From positions 206,668 to 270,667 of the forward strand of contig VWYX01000862.1 in assembly GCA_013396525.1 (NCBI GenBank): a stretch of DNA of 64,000 nucleotides. The letters are read 5' to 3'. The first letter of the stretch is position 1; every line of letters begins with the position of its first letter. The translations under genes were made by a program, and so were the position numbers. The notes beneath the pieces were generated by a model. That model was not told the DNA's origin. It was given only the letters and a program-made list of their open reading frames with translations, and made no database searches. Source of the DNA: Chaetorhynchus papuensis (taxonomy: Eukaryota > Chordata > Aves > Passeriformes > Rhipiduridae). This document shows, piece after piece, positions 30,601 through 45,600 of this stretch.

Positions 30601-33600
30601 TTTTTTTATGAAAAGGTCATAATAAATTTCAGTTGCTAACCAATTACTTTGATTTCCACTGATATCCATGGGGAAAATAGGATAACATTTCATACTTGAA
30701 TAGTTTCACTGCCAGAGGGGCACTTGAGAAGATCCAGGTGGCAGTGTTTCCAGAATATCCTCATGATTTTCTACTGGAGAGCACTGCACCTTAATTCTGC
30801 CACCACAGCTCTGTTAATGCAGAGACAGTATTTAGGTTTTCAGCTGAGAGTGTGAAGCACCTTAGATTGTCAAATTAAACAAAGGATGCAACTAACTCTG
30901 GGACAGCTACATAGGAAAGTGAATTGCACGAATTTTCTTCTGCTTTTCAGAGCAATGTTGACCCACGAGATGATGTGTTTGGTTATCCACATCAGTATGA
31001 AGACAAACCAGCACTGAGCAAAACTGAAGACAGAAAAGAGTACAATATTGGAGTTTTGAGGCATCTCCAAGTAATTTTTGGCCATTTAGCAGCTTCCAGG
31101 CTACAGTACTATGTTCCAAGAGGGTTTTGGAAACAGTTTCGGTAAGTAGAAAATTGAGTATTGATGTTTGTTCACTGGACCACTGAAGTACAACAAAACT
31201 AATCATAGTAGAATGGCAGTGGTGTAAAGTGTAAATTAGCGGAAGTTGTGCAACTTTATATGCTTTTTCACCATTCTGTAGGAGTCTGTTGATAAACTAT
31301 AAAGTTTACAGCAGGATGATTATTTTGAATTTTAGCAGGTTTTGATAGTGAGACACTGAATTAAATATGAAGTTATACCAAGACCATGTTTTTACTTACC
31401 AGAAAGTGTCGGGGTCAGAACAACAGGTCATATAGTACATTAAAAACCAGTAGCTTGGCTCTTAAAGGAGGAGGTGTTAGTAGCTTGAATAATTATTTTT
31501 TTTCAAAATTATTAGCAAACAAAACAAAAAATATTTGACAAAATATGCTTTCATTTTCAGACTTTGGGGTGAACCTGTAAATCTACGTGAACAACACGAC
31601 GCTTTAGAGTTTTTTAATTCCTTGGTGGACAGTTTAGACGAAGCTTTAAAAGCTTTGGGCCATCCAGCAATGTTAAGTAAAGTTTTAGGAGGGTCCTTTG
31701 CTGATCAGAAGATTTGTCAAGGATGCCCACATCGGTAAGTGTTGAAGATTTTAATCTTTTTTACAGAAAAACAACCCGTGTTTGTATCCTTATAAAAGTA
31801 ATCAGAGCTAAAGAGTGGGTTTTTTAAGCTAATAGATTTTGCTGCCTTATTTTTTCTGCAGATTAACACTCATTTGTCTACAAGTGCCTTGAAGAATACT
31901 TAATCATTATTGCTTCTACTTCACAGATTGTATGTGAAGAATTGTGTATTGATCAAGGCAGGAAAAAAAATAAGCTTTTTCATGTTAAAAGTGAAAACAA
32001 TTGTAGGGGCCAAATGCAATGTAGAGAATTTTAATACCTGGCCAACAATTGTTTCTGTCTTTGGTTTTTCATAGTGTGTGTTTAGAGCTGAGCCAAGTAG
32101 GAATCTTGAGTTTCAATGAGTAAAGTGTTCATACTCCCTATGTAACCTGTAATTAAGGACGGTGGTACAGGAGGTTCATCTTTGTCTTAAGGTTCCTGCT
32201 GTATTTGTAGTTAACTTTAAATGTGAATACTGAAATTCAGCTTTGTAGAGGGTATGTAAGAAACCACCCATGCCAAATCAGACTGCAAGTCTGTAGCTCA
32301 CTGTTTTGATGATGGATGTTAATGAAGGAATAGAACTAGGCATTGTAAAGCTGTAATTCCCTAGACTTTTTAATCTATCTCTCTTTTTGAGATGGATGGT
32401 TAAAATTGCATGCAAAAGTCAGCATGGCCTAATGATGAACTTACTCTTTTATTGCATTTGGCTTTGTTTTATTATTGTATTTAATTTCTGTCACTATCAG
32501 TTGGCCTTCCTACTGTTCAGATCATGTGTGATTCTTTAACAATACAGATCTCTGTATATTGCCATTGCAAATACTCTTTTATTTTGAAAGCTGACCATTT
32601 CCTTTAGCCTTCAGTTAGCAATTAAAAGACAGGAAAAAATGATGCAAAAGGATTTTATTGAGATAATCTTTCAACTTCAATTGAGCTAATGTATGAATAA
32701 GAAGAAGTGAACATCTTAGGTTTCATGGGTTAAAATGAGTGACTATGAGTTGAAATACTGGTAAAATGGTAATACTGCTAAAAATAAGGTAAAATGATAG
32801 CACTGATTTTACTTCATATGCAATGGGTAATTAAATGGCAGGTTTAGAAGAGAAGCAACATGAATTACCACTCATTCCTGATATTATGTACTATCCTGAA
32901 GTATTTTCTGTGGTTTTGGAACTCTACTGGATTTGCATAATTGTGCTTATTAATAAAAGTGTTACCCTGATTGTAGTTTAGGGAGGAGAAAACTCATGGT
33001 AACTAAATTGTGTATTCGTATATGGCAAATTAACAGCCTTTCTATGTTTTGTAAGTTATTTAATGGATGAATGAATATTGCTGTTGGTTGAAGTGTTTCT
33101 AAATATTTATTTATTCAGTCTTTGAAGGCTTGATTGCATATCAGGGAAACAAGCCCTTCAGGGTTACACTGGAATAGATGCAGCTTTTTAAATTCATTCA
33201 TCACTTCTTTATCTTTAAAAACAAAAAGTTGTTTCCAGGATGTATCAACGGGTTGTCTCTCAAGCTGTGCTGGTTCATTGCTAGAGATTTGTTTGTAGAT
33301 TATATTTAGAACACAGTGTGAAAGCCAGTCATAAACATGCAAAAAGATTTTATGAAGATGGTGATTCAGAGATTTTTACATAGAAAATAAAAAGGCTTTT
33401 TGTTTGGTTTTTGCTGAATTTGCATCTGTTTTGAACTGTTGTCTTTAGGTGTGATACAGTATTTGTGTTTATCAGTCTAAATCCTGACCCTAAAAATATG
33501 GTGTGCAGCTACTGTAATGTAATTGTAGGAAAACTGCAGTAAAAAAGAGTTCAGTTCTTGTACTGCTCACACGCTGTAGCACATGTAAAACATAAAAAGT

Positions 33601-36600
33601 AGAACACATTCCTACCTTTCTCATACGTTTACCTATTCATTCCTAGGTATGAATGTGAGGAATCCTTCACAACTCTGAATGTAGACATAAGGAATCACCA
33701 AAACCTTCTTGATTCTTTGGAACAGTATGTCAAAGGAGATTTATTGGAAGGTGCAAATGCATATCATTGTGAAAAATGCAACAAAAAGGTAATGCTTCCT
33801 TATATATTAAATTTGTGTACAGCTGTGATGTTACAGTTGTACTAAGTTCATGTTCAAGTCTACAAGTCTTAGTTCATGTTCAGGGGAGAAAAGTCGTCTT
33901 TTCATTTCCCAGTTTGGTATTTGGTGAGAGTAAATGAATGGAAATTTGAGAGCTGGTAACTGTTCATGTCCTTTTTTAGGTGGACACAGTGAAACGCTTG
34001 TTGATTAAGAAGTTGCCTCCAGTTCTTGCAATCCAGTTGAAACGATTTGATTATGACTGGGAAAGGGAATGTGCAATCAAATTCAATGATTATTTTGAAT
34101 TTCCACGAGAACTGGACATGGAGCCTTACACGGTGGCAGGTGTAGCAAAATTGGAAGGGGATGATGTGAATCCTGAAAATCAGATAATACAAAATGAGCA
34201 GTCAGAAAACGAACACTCTGGGAGCACAAAATACAGACTTGTGGGTGTACTTGTGCACAGCGGCCAGGCCAGCGGCGGACATTACTACTCTTACATTATC
34301 CAGAGGAACGGTGGAGATGGTGAGAAGAATCGGTGGTACAAATTTGATGATGGAGATGTGACAGAGTGCAAAATGGATGATGATGAAGAAATGAAAAACC
34401 AGTGTTTTGGGGGAGAGTACATGGGCGAAGTGTTTGATCACATGATGAAGCGAATGTCCTACAGGCGCCAGAAGAGGTGGTGGAATGCTTACATTCTTTT
34501 TTATGAACGCATGGACACGATAGACAAAGACAATGAACTAATAAAATATATTTCAGAAATCGCTATCACCACTAAACCCCACCAGATTAAAATGCCCTCG
34601 GCCATCGAGCGAAGCGTGCGGAAGCAGAACGTGCAGTTCATGCACAATCGGATGCAGTACAGCCTGGAATATTTCCAGTTCATAAAGAAGTTGCTTACTT
34701 GTAATAGTGTCTACCTAAATCCTCCTCCAGGTTAGTATGGTAGTGGGATAATTATGGATTCATTTCTTGCAAGAAGGGTTTTGGTTTGTGTGGCCAAGGA
34801 TTTATCTAGGCAGTGAAAATTTGATGTGTCCTGCTTTGAATACTCTTGTCCTCGTGGACTTTAGCAGTTAGACACCTGCTGTTCAGTTGTTCATCAGTGA
34901 TAAACTTGCCAGAATATTTAGCAAAAAATACTTCGATAAACTATCAGCTATTACTCAGTTGCTGTACTAAATCAAGTTAAAATACTCAAGTTTGTGGGCT
35001 TTTTTGTTGAAAACAGTTCTCAGAGGTGAGATGCTGAATTTGTAAAAGTCAGACATATGTTAGCCTCCAGGTACCTGTATTAAAGCTTACATTTTCAAAT
35101 GATACATTTTAGAAGCTAGAAGCTATTTTGATCCAGTTTCTTCTAAAACTGGAACACCATGCCAGACAAAACAGTTATCTGAAATCAGTTAAATTATTAA
35201 AAGTTGCTGTTACTTTGTCTACATGTGAGTATTCTGATTTTTCTTTAGGACAAGATCATCTGTTGCCTGAAGCAGAAGAAATAACTATGATTAGTATTCA
35301 GCTTGCTGCTAGATTTCTCTTCACCACAGGATTTCATACAAAGAAAATAGTCCGTGGCCCTGCTAGTGATTGGTATTTTGTCTTTTAACAACAATTACAA
35401 TTTTGGAAGTTTGATGTCTGTTAAAAGATCCCATTTAGATACATGGTGAAGGTGCACATGAGAAGGGGGGAAAATTTGAATAGAAGATACTGGGAAGAAT
35501 TTGAGCCTTAAAATATCCTGCTGATCTGAACAGCTTCAAATTTCATTTTCAAACAGAGCTTAAATATGTCTTTTTGTCTGTCTTTTAAAAAGAATAAAAG
35601 AATGGAAGCTGTTGCTAGCACAGAACTAACAGGTTATGTTTTCTGACAAATTCAGAATGGTTTTTACATTGTTTGAGTAGTTCTTAACAAAGCTCTTTAC
35701 AACCCATTGTTGCAGCTTATATTTGTATTCTGTTTGTGAAACATGTATATAGTCTGAGACACTGTTGGCAGGGTGCTTTATGTACATTGCTACGGGGCCT
35801 GTAATTCAAATCCACACTGTTACTCATTTTAGTCCTTAAGCTGGGTTGTTCTCTGCTGGGGAGAGCAGTGTGCCTTGCTACTGGTCAAATTGGAGAGAAA
35901 ATCTAGTATTCATGGCTGGTAGTTTACCAGCTGCTAGTAAGTAGTTGTGTAATACACGGCAAATTCGTACCCCCAGTAGCAACTTCCAGAGTAGCTTAAG
36001 TTACTCCTTTTTTTTTTAAGAGCTCAAAAAGAGTTTAAATATTCCTGCTGGAAGGACAGAGTAATGCACGACCTTCTCTGAAACATATTTTAGTCTTTGG
36101 GTATTGGTTTTTCATTTTGTGGGGTTTTCTGAGATCTGTAAATGAGACTATAAATTCTTGTTAAGTTACATATCTAGTTATGTGTTGTATACACAGCTTA
36201 TGAAATCCACTTGTGTTCTCTGCTGCTCACCCTCTTCCCCTGTTCCAGTACAGAGAGAATGGTGGCTGCCAAAATAGGACCTGCTTTGAGGAGTAGTTTA
36301 GGGGGTGTAATGCTGTCTTAATTCTTATACGTGATAGAAGTAAAATGCTACAGTTAAGTGTTAGGTTTTTAATTGAAGGTTATCTTCCATTTGTGATTGC
36401 TCATAAGAGTATCACTGTAAGAACTACAAATTACCGGATTAGATTCATTTTGTGAACAAAAATGTTTGGGGATCACCTTTAACACATATTTTCTTCAAAC
36501 TGCAAAAGAACATGTCTGCCAGAATTCACTAATTGTCTGCATTTGGTCGTAACGGTGTCACCTCCTGTTTCAGGTATGATGCCCTGTGCATCCTCCTCCG

Positions 36601-39600
36601 TCACAGCAAGAATGTACGCTTTTGGTTTGCACACAACGTCCTTTTTAATGTTTCAAACCGCTTCTCTGAGTATCTCCTGGAATGCCCCAGTGCAGAAGTG
36701 AGGGGTGCATTTGCAAAACTCATAGTATTTATTGCACATTTTTCATTGCAAGACGGACCATGTCAATCACCTTTTGCCTCTCCTGGACCTTCCAGTCAGG
36801 TATTTAATTTTCTAACGGAAAGCTTTTGAAACTTACTCTTTCTTCATCAAAGCATTTAGTGTAAAGTAAACTTTGGAGTAAATGTATCAGTGTTGGCTGG
36901 AAAGCTGTACAGCCCATTTTGCACTACAAAACCGGATATAACTCAGCCAGATAGTGAGAGAGTTGCTGTCAGAGGGCTTTAGTTTCCCCTCAGTTGTAAA
37001 TCTCTATGAAGGCTCAGTGGGAGCTTTGAGTTGGAAGTATGAAACCTGCAAAATAAAAGCAGTGGCTGTTTTAGTGAAGTAATGTGTAGGGAAGTGAACC
37101 CTTGTTTTTATTTGGAACTTCAAAACAAACAAACAACCCCCCACAAACTAACAGTAACCTGAAAATCTTCAGGAGTTCAGCAAGTTTTAATCCCGTGTAT
37201 CTTGCAACACTGAAATTGTCAAAAATGGCAACTTGGTGTAGGAGTAGACAGTGAATTGCCTGATTTTACACACCTAGAACTGACAAACAACAAAAAAGCC
37301 TATATTTATTGTAATACCTGTGATAACAATGGCTTTGTTTGGACTCTGTTAAAAACAACCTGTTTGAGCCTTTGCTTTGTCATGTTTTTAATGTCTACAG
37401 TGAGGCACTTTTTGCTTACACGGTTTCACTCACCTTCTTAGAATGTTTTCACTACAGTGTCCAGCAAAAGAACTTGTGTAAAGTTAAAGCTGCACAAGCT
37501 TAGGAAGTGTTTTGTATCACGAGGTATTTGAGATACGCCTATAGAGGTGATATGGTTGTCTTAGTCTATGAAGTTAACAATGGAATTGCATGTGTGTTTC
37601 TTGAGTATTTAGGCCTGTCTGCTATTGGAAAAAAAAGCCCATTTAGAAGTTTCTATTGCTGCCTGATTTCTTGGACTTACATGGTACTGAGTGATGGGAA
37701 TCTTACTCCCTGTCTGTCTGTGTCTTTTTCTCTGTGTGAGACACAGAAGACTGACCAGTTGCTGGTACTTTGGAGCTTGTATGAATCCCATATCTCTTAA
37801 CCAGTTCTGTTTTCTATCATAGTAAAAAGTATAAACTAAATAAAGATATGACAGGTTCAGTCACTAACAGAATTTTTTTCTTTCTGTAGGCTTACGATAA
37901 CTTAAGTTTAAGTGATCACTTACTGAGGGCCGTACTAAATCTTCTAAGAAGGGAAGTATCCGAACACGGGCGCCACTTGCAGCAGTATTTCAACCTGTTT
38001 GTGATGTATGCCAATCTAGGTAAGCAAATTGCTTTATCTGATGAAATTGTAATAAACTGAGGCTTTATTAATGATCCAGTTACAGAGGTAACAGCAGGAG
38101 AATCCAGTTTTCCGTCCTTAGGTAGATTGTTATCATTACATGTCATATAAATGCTCCCTGGCATCTGTGTTCCTCCTCTTTTGAGTTTGGGGCTTCAGTC
38201 TCCCTATCATCCTTGGAAGATAAACATGAGCAGCTTGAAGCAGTAAGACAGTGTCCTGCTGAGAGAGGGTGGGGGTGAAATTCTGTAAAATATTTGACCA
38301 TTGCTGTTTATCAGCTCATGCAGAAAGTAGACAATTTTAAAGGAATTTAATTGTCTATCTCTAAAATTAATCTAGACAATTGTGTTAATTTAATTACACC
38401 TGTAATGTCTGTTGCTTTCATATACTTTGCCTACCAAAGCATTCTCTGGCAAGTTTCTGCCATGACCCCCAGAGTAGAATTAATGTCATTGCAGAGAACA
38501 GAGATGCAATTCTTCTGCTCCAACTTCTCTTTTCTTCTTCGCTAGCTTTTCGTAGTCAATGCAGTTCAGGCCTCTGAGTAGGAGAGCACTCAGAGACTAG
38601 ATAGGAAAATACAATTTTATTTGTGGATCTGATCATTGTCACAATCTACCCTGCAGAGATAAACCTGGAAATATTAATACAATAAGCTGTTGTCCTTGTC
38701 TTACTACTGTTACCTGAAGGCATCTCTATGGATGTAGAGTTCATTCATCAAAAACCACAGTAGCCTCATTCCTGCATTCTGTGAAAAAGATTAAATTGTC
38801 TGGCATTTTGAGAAATCAAATAGTAAATTGTTCTCATCAAAGCAAGTGAGAGATCAGTTCTACACAGGATGCAACTACAAAACTATCTAGCATAATCAGA
38901 AAAAATGCCATAAAAAAAAGCACTTACACTTCTTCTTATCAGAAAGATGCAAGGTAAGGTCCAGTTGTATTTCAGAATAAGAAAAGACTTGGAAATGTAT
39001 GAAAAATAATTACTCTTAACCAAAATAAGAAACACAATATAAGAAGGGACATAGTGAATTTCCTGGTAAGTACTTGTGTAGTATGTGCAAGGTATTCTTG
39101 CAGTAAAACCAGGTATAGGTTTGGATTTTCTGGTTGGTTGGGATTTTGGAGGTTTTCTTACTGATTTTGTAATGTAATTTGCATTTATTATATTGTATGG
39201 CACAGTTAGAAATGTCTTAAGTTTGTAATTGATGTATCTAGGACATGATAGAAAAATAACAAAATACACTGTGGGGGCTGTTTTTCCTATCCTGGGCCTC
39301 ACAACAAAAGGATTAATTCATTGTCCAAAAGACTTCTCTGAAGCTTTGCTATTAACACAGATGTTACTTCTGGGTTGCTTAAGTGCTAATGAGCACTGTG
39401 AAGAAAAGAAACTGTAGAATTTACAATTCTCCTTCAGTGTGATTTTTCAGCTGTATGTAATTTTGTTGTGCATCTTTATTGATTTGATTATTTTTCCCCA
39501 GAAAGTATAAATGAGGATTTAATAGAACCCAGGAACTAAAAAGTTGCAAGTCATGTAAACTCTCGTTATTTTTCTTTCAAAAAATTCTAAAAATATCGTA

Positions 39601-42600
39601 TTTTCAGCGCCAAACAAGATTTTTTTTTTTGCTCCCTACCCCATAAAGGTGTAGCAGAGAAGACACAACTTCTGAAACTAAATGTTCCTGCAACCTTCAT
39701 GCTTGTGGCTCTGGATGAAGGTCCAGGCCCTCCAATTAAATACCAGTATGCTGAGCTGGGGAAGCTGTACACTGTTGTGTCACAACTGATCCGCTGTTGC
39801 AACGTCTCATCACGGATGCAGTCTTCTATCAATGGTACAGTAAATTTTAAGTTTGCTTTAGATGCATTGACTATATCAGTAAATGTCTTTTTGTGCATGT
39901 TTAGCAATTATTTATAAAGTGGATCAGCTGGAAAAATGTTTTGCTTTTATGTGTGGCAGCATGTTTTATTTAAAGACACAAATCTGTTTGTCAGAAGCAA
40001 AAGTAATTTGTTATACTAAAAAGACCAAGACAGAAATCTGTTCTATATTTTATGCTGCTTGGCTTATTCCTTAAAAATACTGGGAAATATTTTGTAAAGT
40101 AGGAGGTTGCTCATTACAAAATAGTAATGCTTTTAGGACAGTTTAAGCCCATTGTAAAGAGTTGTCCAAAGATGTTTTTATCCTGAGTAGGTGATAAAAA
40201 AATAGACTACAGAAATAATCTGTACAGGAAAACCACCATAGCAGATTTTGAGATAACTAATGGTGCTTACCACTGAAGAGATGTTGCATTGTTTTGGGTA
40301 GCTCTTGAATATGATTCGGTGATCATTCAAACTCAAGACAGCAAACAGAAGCCAGTGCTTCAATTTATAAAAGATAAAAAATCAGATGGAAATTGATTAA
40401 CCAGAGTGTAAATCATTAACATTTCCAGTAGCTGAACAGAGTGGAGTTACTTTTGAGAAATGGTGACAGAATATTGGGCCATGTGGACTTTATAGCCGGT
40501 ATCTGTACACGTTCTGCTAAGCATATTTTAGAAAACCTAATTAGAAATCTGTAGAGAAGCTATTTAATGGCAAATTCATTACAGCTTGATGTGTCAGGCT
40601 ATAAAGTCAATAGGCTAGACTATGCTATAATGAGATTAATGAACTGAAAATTTTACTGTGCTGTAATAAGCTTCAGAATCATGTGGCAATTTTGGTTGGG
40701 GTTTTTTCCAGTGCATTCCTTGAAGCTTAAACTGAAAAGATATTCTACCTGTGAAAAATAGTTGTATATTCACTGTATTCATAATACTGTACTAAAAAAG
40801 ATTATTTGTATGAACTTTACTTTGACTACTAATTATGATTACTATTTGCATAATAAAGTTGTTTTTTGCTTCAGCTTACTAAGCTAGAAAAGTTCTCCCT
40901 TGGACTTCTGGGCATCTTCAAACAATAACTCAAAACACTGCTAAATTTAGAAACATCAGGAGCAAATCAGCATTCTTTCACTACACAAAATGAAGCTGAC
41001 TAAAAAGATACATTAATTACAAAAGTATATTTATTCTCTACATTCCAGAGATTCAGATGGGACCATTTTAACGTAGATATTCCTCTGAACACTTTTGCAT
41101 TGTCTTATGAAGTAAACAGACACTGTGTCCTTAAAATATGACTTGGGCTGTGTTACACAAGCAGTGAAATAGATAAATTCAGGAGATAAGAGGATTTCTC
41201 AGAGGAATCTCAGTGATTTCTCCTCTTGCATATGAACATGTCTCCAGCTGTTCTACTTTGATTGTCACTGCATAATCTTATCAGATAGGGAGAAGTAGCT
41301 CTCTCAGGCAGCAAGTGTCAAGCTTCACAAACATAAAAATCAGTTATTTCATACCTTTTTTTGTCCAAAGAAAGTCAGCTGTTAAGGGAGTGTTTGTGTT
41401 TTTTCTCCATCTATGTTTTTTGATGAGTTACACCAGTTTGTATTTTGAAGTGTCTACACTAAAAGTACTTCAGCACTTTTTAATCTCTAACAACTGTTTG
41501 TTCCAGGTAATCCCCCACTTGCCAACCCTTACGGTGATCCTAATTTATCTCAACCTATAATGGCACTTCAACAGAACGTAGCAGACATTCTGTTTGTGAG
41601 AACTAGTTATGTAAAGAAAATTATTGAAGATTGCAGCAACTCTGAGGAGACCATCAAGTTGCTTCGTTTCTGCTGTTGGGAGAATCCTCAGTTCTCTTCC
41701 ACAGTCCTCAGTGAACTACTTTGGCAGGTAAAAATAAAAAGCTAGGAGAAAGATGGGAATAAAAATGTGTATTATTCTGCATTTATATGTAAGAATGTTG
41801 TATTAAATACTGAACAGGTGCTTGATAAGTAAACTTTCCTCAAGATGGCATCCTCTGTCAGTCTTTACAGTCTTGGGTCTGTACATCACGTTGGAGTACT
41901 GTGGGAAGTGCTTTATGAGTTTAGGGGAACAATCAACCTTTAGCAAGTCAGGAATGATGTGTTGAGTGTGGAAAGTAGACCGAGGTGGTCTTTGTGTATT
42001 TCAAGAGCATCTGCTAAAGCTTTCTGTCATTATCCATAAAGGAGATTCGTAGATGACATGGGAAGTTGAAATAATTTCCTAAGAACTCCCTTGTATTTAT
42101 GTCAAGTATGTTCGTAAGGTTCTTTTTACAAGTCTGCAGAACGTATTTGGCTTCAGACCCAGCAAATAATCTTTGATACTGTCTTATATTTCCATTGTAG
42201 TCTCTGTAAGGTCAGTTACACTTTTCCCCTACAAATAAAATTTTTTGCTTCTGTTAGCCCATCTTTATATTTGCACATTTATTTTCATGTAACATCACAT
42301 TTTTCTGTGTGCCTTTGTTTGACACCTGAAAGAATCCTAAAAATCACTTTACTGATATTTTGTTAGCCATGTATTTTACATTTTAGGATAACCTTTGAAG
42401 ATAACCTGTGAACACTGCCTAAAAGTAGCAATACCAGTGCAAAATGCCATTTTGTAATTTTGCTTTTCTAAAGGTATTTCTTAAGGTACTTTATTCAGCA
42501 TGTCATGCTTGGGGCTTCAGATGTGGGGCTTCCCTGTGTCACAAAGTCATAAAGAAACATGTTGTCCTTTACATAACCTACTATATTTCAAAACAAAACA

Positions 42601-45600
42601 AAGCAAAACAAAATTGCAACCCGCAAAATTGCTGACGCAACCAACACTTTCCAGAAAAGAAGTATTGTATCTTGAAGTATCCTTTGAATTACAGTAAACT
42701 TCAAATGAATTGTGTTCTTGTATTTCACTTTGTAAGCTGCATGCCTCAAAAACGCTTTCTTATGTTTTCTGCATTTTCACTTTTTAGGTTGCATATTCAT
42801 ATACATACGAGCTTCGACCTTATTTGGATCTGCTTCTGCAAATCCTGTTAATTGAGGACTCTTGGCAAACTCACAGGTCAGTATTTACCTGTCTTTTTAT
42901 AGTTCAATATTGTTCTGTACAGATTGTTTTTCCAATGGTTCTGTTGCTAATCCTTTCAATAGGTTTGTTTTAAATAGGTATTAAATCAATATTCACCAAA
43001 AAAGCATTTTTTCATCGTTTTATCTGAAATTTTGAGATAAATACAATTTTTCACCTTCCTTACTATTGAGAAATTTGTTATAAAGCCAGGACTTCTCATA
43101 TACAAGAGAATGTGCTGTTTAGGTTAAACTCAGTGGTCTCCCTGTGAGTGCTCAGATGGATTCTTAGAAACATCCCCTTCAGGTGGGTCAGTGACAGCCT
43201 GGGCTTGCTCAGGAGCACATCAGTTGTAGGAGTGGTACCAAGACATGCATAAAGTGTATGACATACAGAAAAGTGTATTTCACACATAAGTATTCTCTAT
43301 GTGATCACATTTCAAGAGAATTATAACTTCAACATACTACATATTAATCCAGTTTAAAACCTAATTTTTATATGTCTACAGAATAAAGCTTTTGAAAGTT
43401 ATTAAAAATTGTAATTACTGCAAATACTATTAGTGAGAATAGTCAATTTTTCAGAAGTTTTATATTAAAGTAGTAGTTGAGATAACACAAATGTCACCAG
43501 TATGCTACCCGTCAGTGTTCCAAAATGTCACTGTTTTCATAATAAGCAGTTATAGGTAGTATGGGATTTACTGAATCATTTCCAACTGTGTCTCATAGGA
43601 CATTTCAAATACTTTAAGTGAGAGCACACTTGTTGGGTATGTGCACTCCTGTCCTTAGCTGTGGAAGCAGACTGCTCTTTTAGGATGCTACGAATTGCCT
43701 GGCCTTATTTTAGGAGGGACTCAAAGGAGATGGTGGTCTGGCTTAACCACACTCCAAAACATGGTGACTGAGTTGTAGGGATTTCTTAATCTTCTTTATG
43801 GGAACTGCTATGCATAAATAATGCCGTTATCTTATTTTTTCTTCTGGATAAACAAATAATTCCATAAAATAAGTCCACAGAATGTTGGAGGATGGGCATA
43901 CTTTAATAGAAATGAAGTAAGATAATGGATTTTTAGGGTTGAACTGCAGGTGAGAAATCATGGAAGTGGTTGTTGGGGATAATGCTGTATTTGGAATAAC
44001 AGGGTATGAAGGAGGTGGAATGTTGTGATATGGCTTTCCTGGAGAAGTACATCACTCCATGTTCCATTGCAGTGTCAGGAGTAGCACTGCACTATGGAGC
44101 TGTGTTAGGCTCCTGCAGAGGGGATTAAATGGCCAGCTCCAGTCATCCACTGACTTCTTGCTGCCACTTTTGGCTGTAGCTTGAAGTACTTGTCTCTGCC
44201 CTGTTCTTGGTTTTGCTGTGATCATCAGAGAGTTTTAATGATCTTTGTCTTCTCTTTAAAAACAAACAAACAAACAAAACCCAACAAACCTCCACCAAAC
44301 AGTGAAATTGTCCATGGTAAATGGTGTTTTGTAACTCCTGGAGAACAAGTCTGATCTGACCTTGGGCAGTGTGAATCCCTTGGGGCAGCTTCTCTTCTGG
44401 TACTGCAAGATCACTGCTGCTGGCCCTTGGCATCAGACCCACTCTCTTAAACTTCCCTTTATTTGACAAATTCAGGTGCTGAGTTTGGAATAATAATAGT
44501 ACAAGTACCATTAAATTAAATTAACTGAAGTAAAGCTCATCACTGCTTTACAGATGGAGCCTGGGCTAACTGCTGCCAGGGCTATGAGGAAGGAGGGCAG
44601 TTACTTTCTCTGTCATGAGTGTAGCTCTTTGAGACATCAGTGTAGGTTCTGTGGCCCCTCTGACTTTTTCTCGAAGCCAAAAGTATGTCAGTTCTGGGTT
44701 TTTGCACAGTTTTGGGGTAGTAATTAATTCCTCTGCCCTGTTCAAGAGCAGAAGGCACAGAAACTGTGCACCTGTGTCTTTGAGAAGCATAACTAAGTGT
44801 AAGTAATCATTCTGTTGTGGATTGAAGTGTTCCAATTCTGTGAGGACCTACTGGGTTAACAGGGCTGATCTGTAAATGCACTAGATACTTCAATAATAAA
44901 AATTAAACTGTTAAAGGTGACTACTGTGACTAGAATTAATCGTACTTGCATTTTTTATATATCTTGTTCAGTAATATTTTTAGCATGTTTGGTAATATTT
45001 AATTTATATATATGTGACATGTCAGGTTAAATTTCTGATTTTAAAAAAACCTCTTGACTAACACCAGAAGTCAGAACTGTCCCTTTTATAATTGCATTGT
45101 ATATAGAGCCTTAACTCAAATCCTAAAACTCTTTAACACTTAAAGTTTTGTTGTTGCTTTGGTTTGTTTGTTTCTAGGATTCACAATGCACTTAAGGGAA
45201 TCCCGGATGACAGGGATGGACTCTTCGACACCATTCAGCGCTCGAAGAATCATTATCAGAAAAGAGCTTACCAGTGTATTAAGTGCATGGTAGCTCTCTT
45301 CAGCAACTGCCCTGTAGCTTACCAGATCCTTCAGGTGATACCTTTTATTCTGTTCTTGCTGCTTTTTTCACAGTTCTGTGTTTAAAAAAAAAACAAAAAC
45401 AAATCCCACCATTCTATAGTTTTTAACGCCTTGATTAAATTACAACTTCCAGGTACAACTCATTTGAACTTCCTGTATCAGTAGGTTATTTATATGGGAT
45501 TGAAAGCAGTTTGTTTAAATTCACACTCACTTGCAGCTGTGATGCAGCTGCAAATCTGCAGACTTCATTTCAAATTTGAAGTTTTCTTTAGGGAAAAAAG

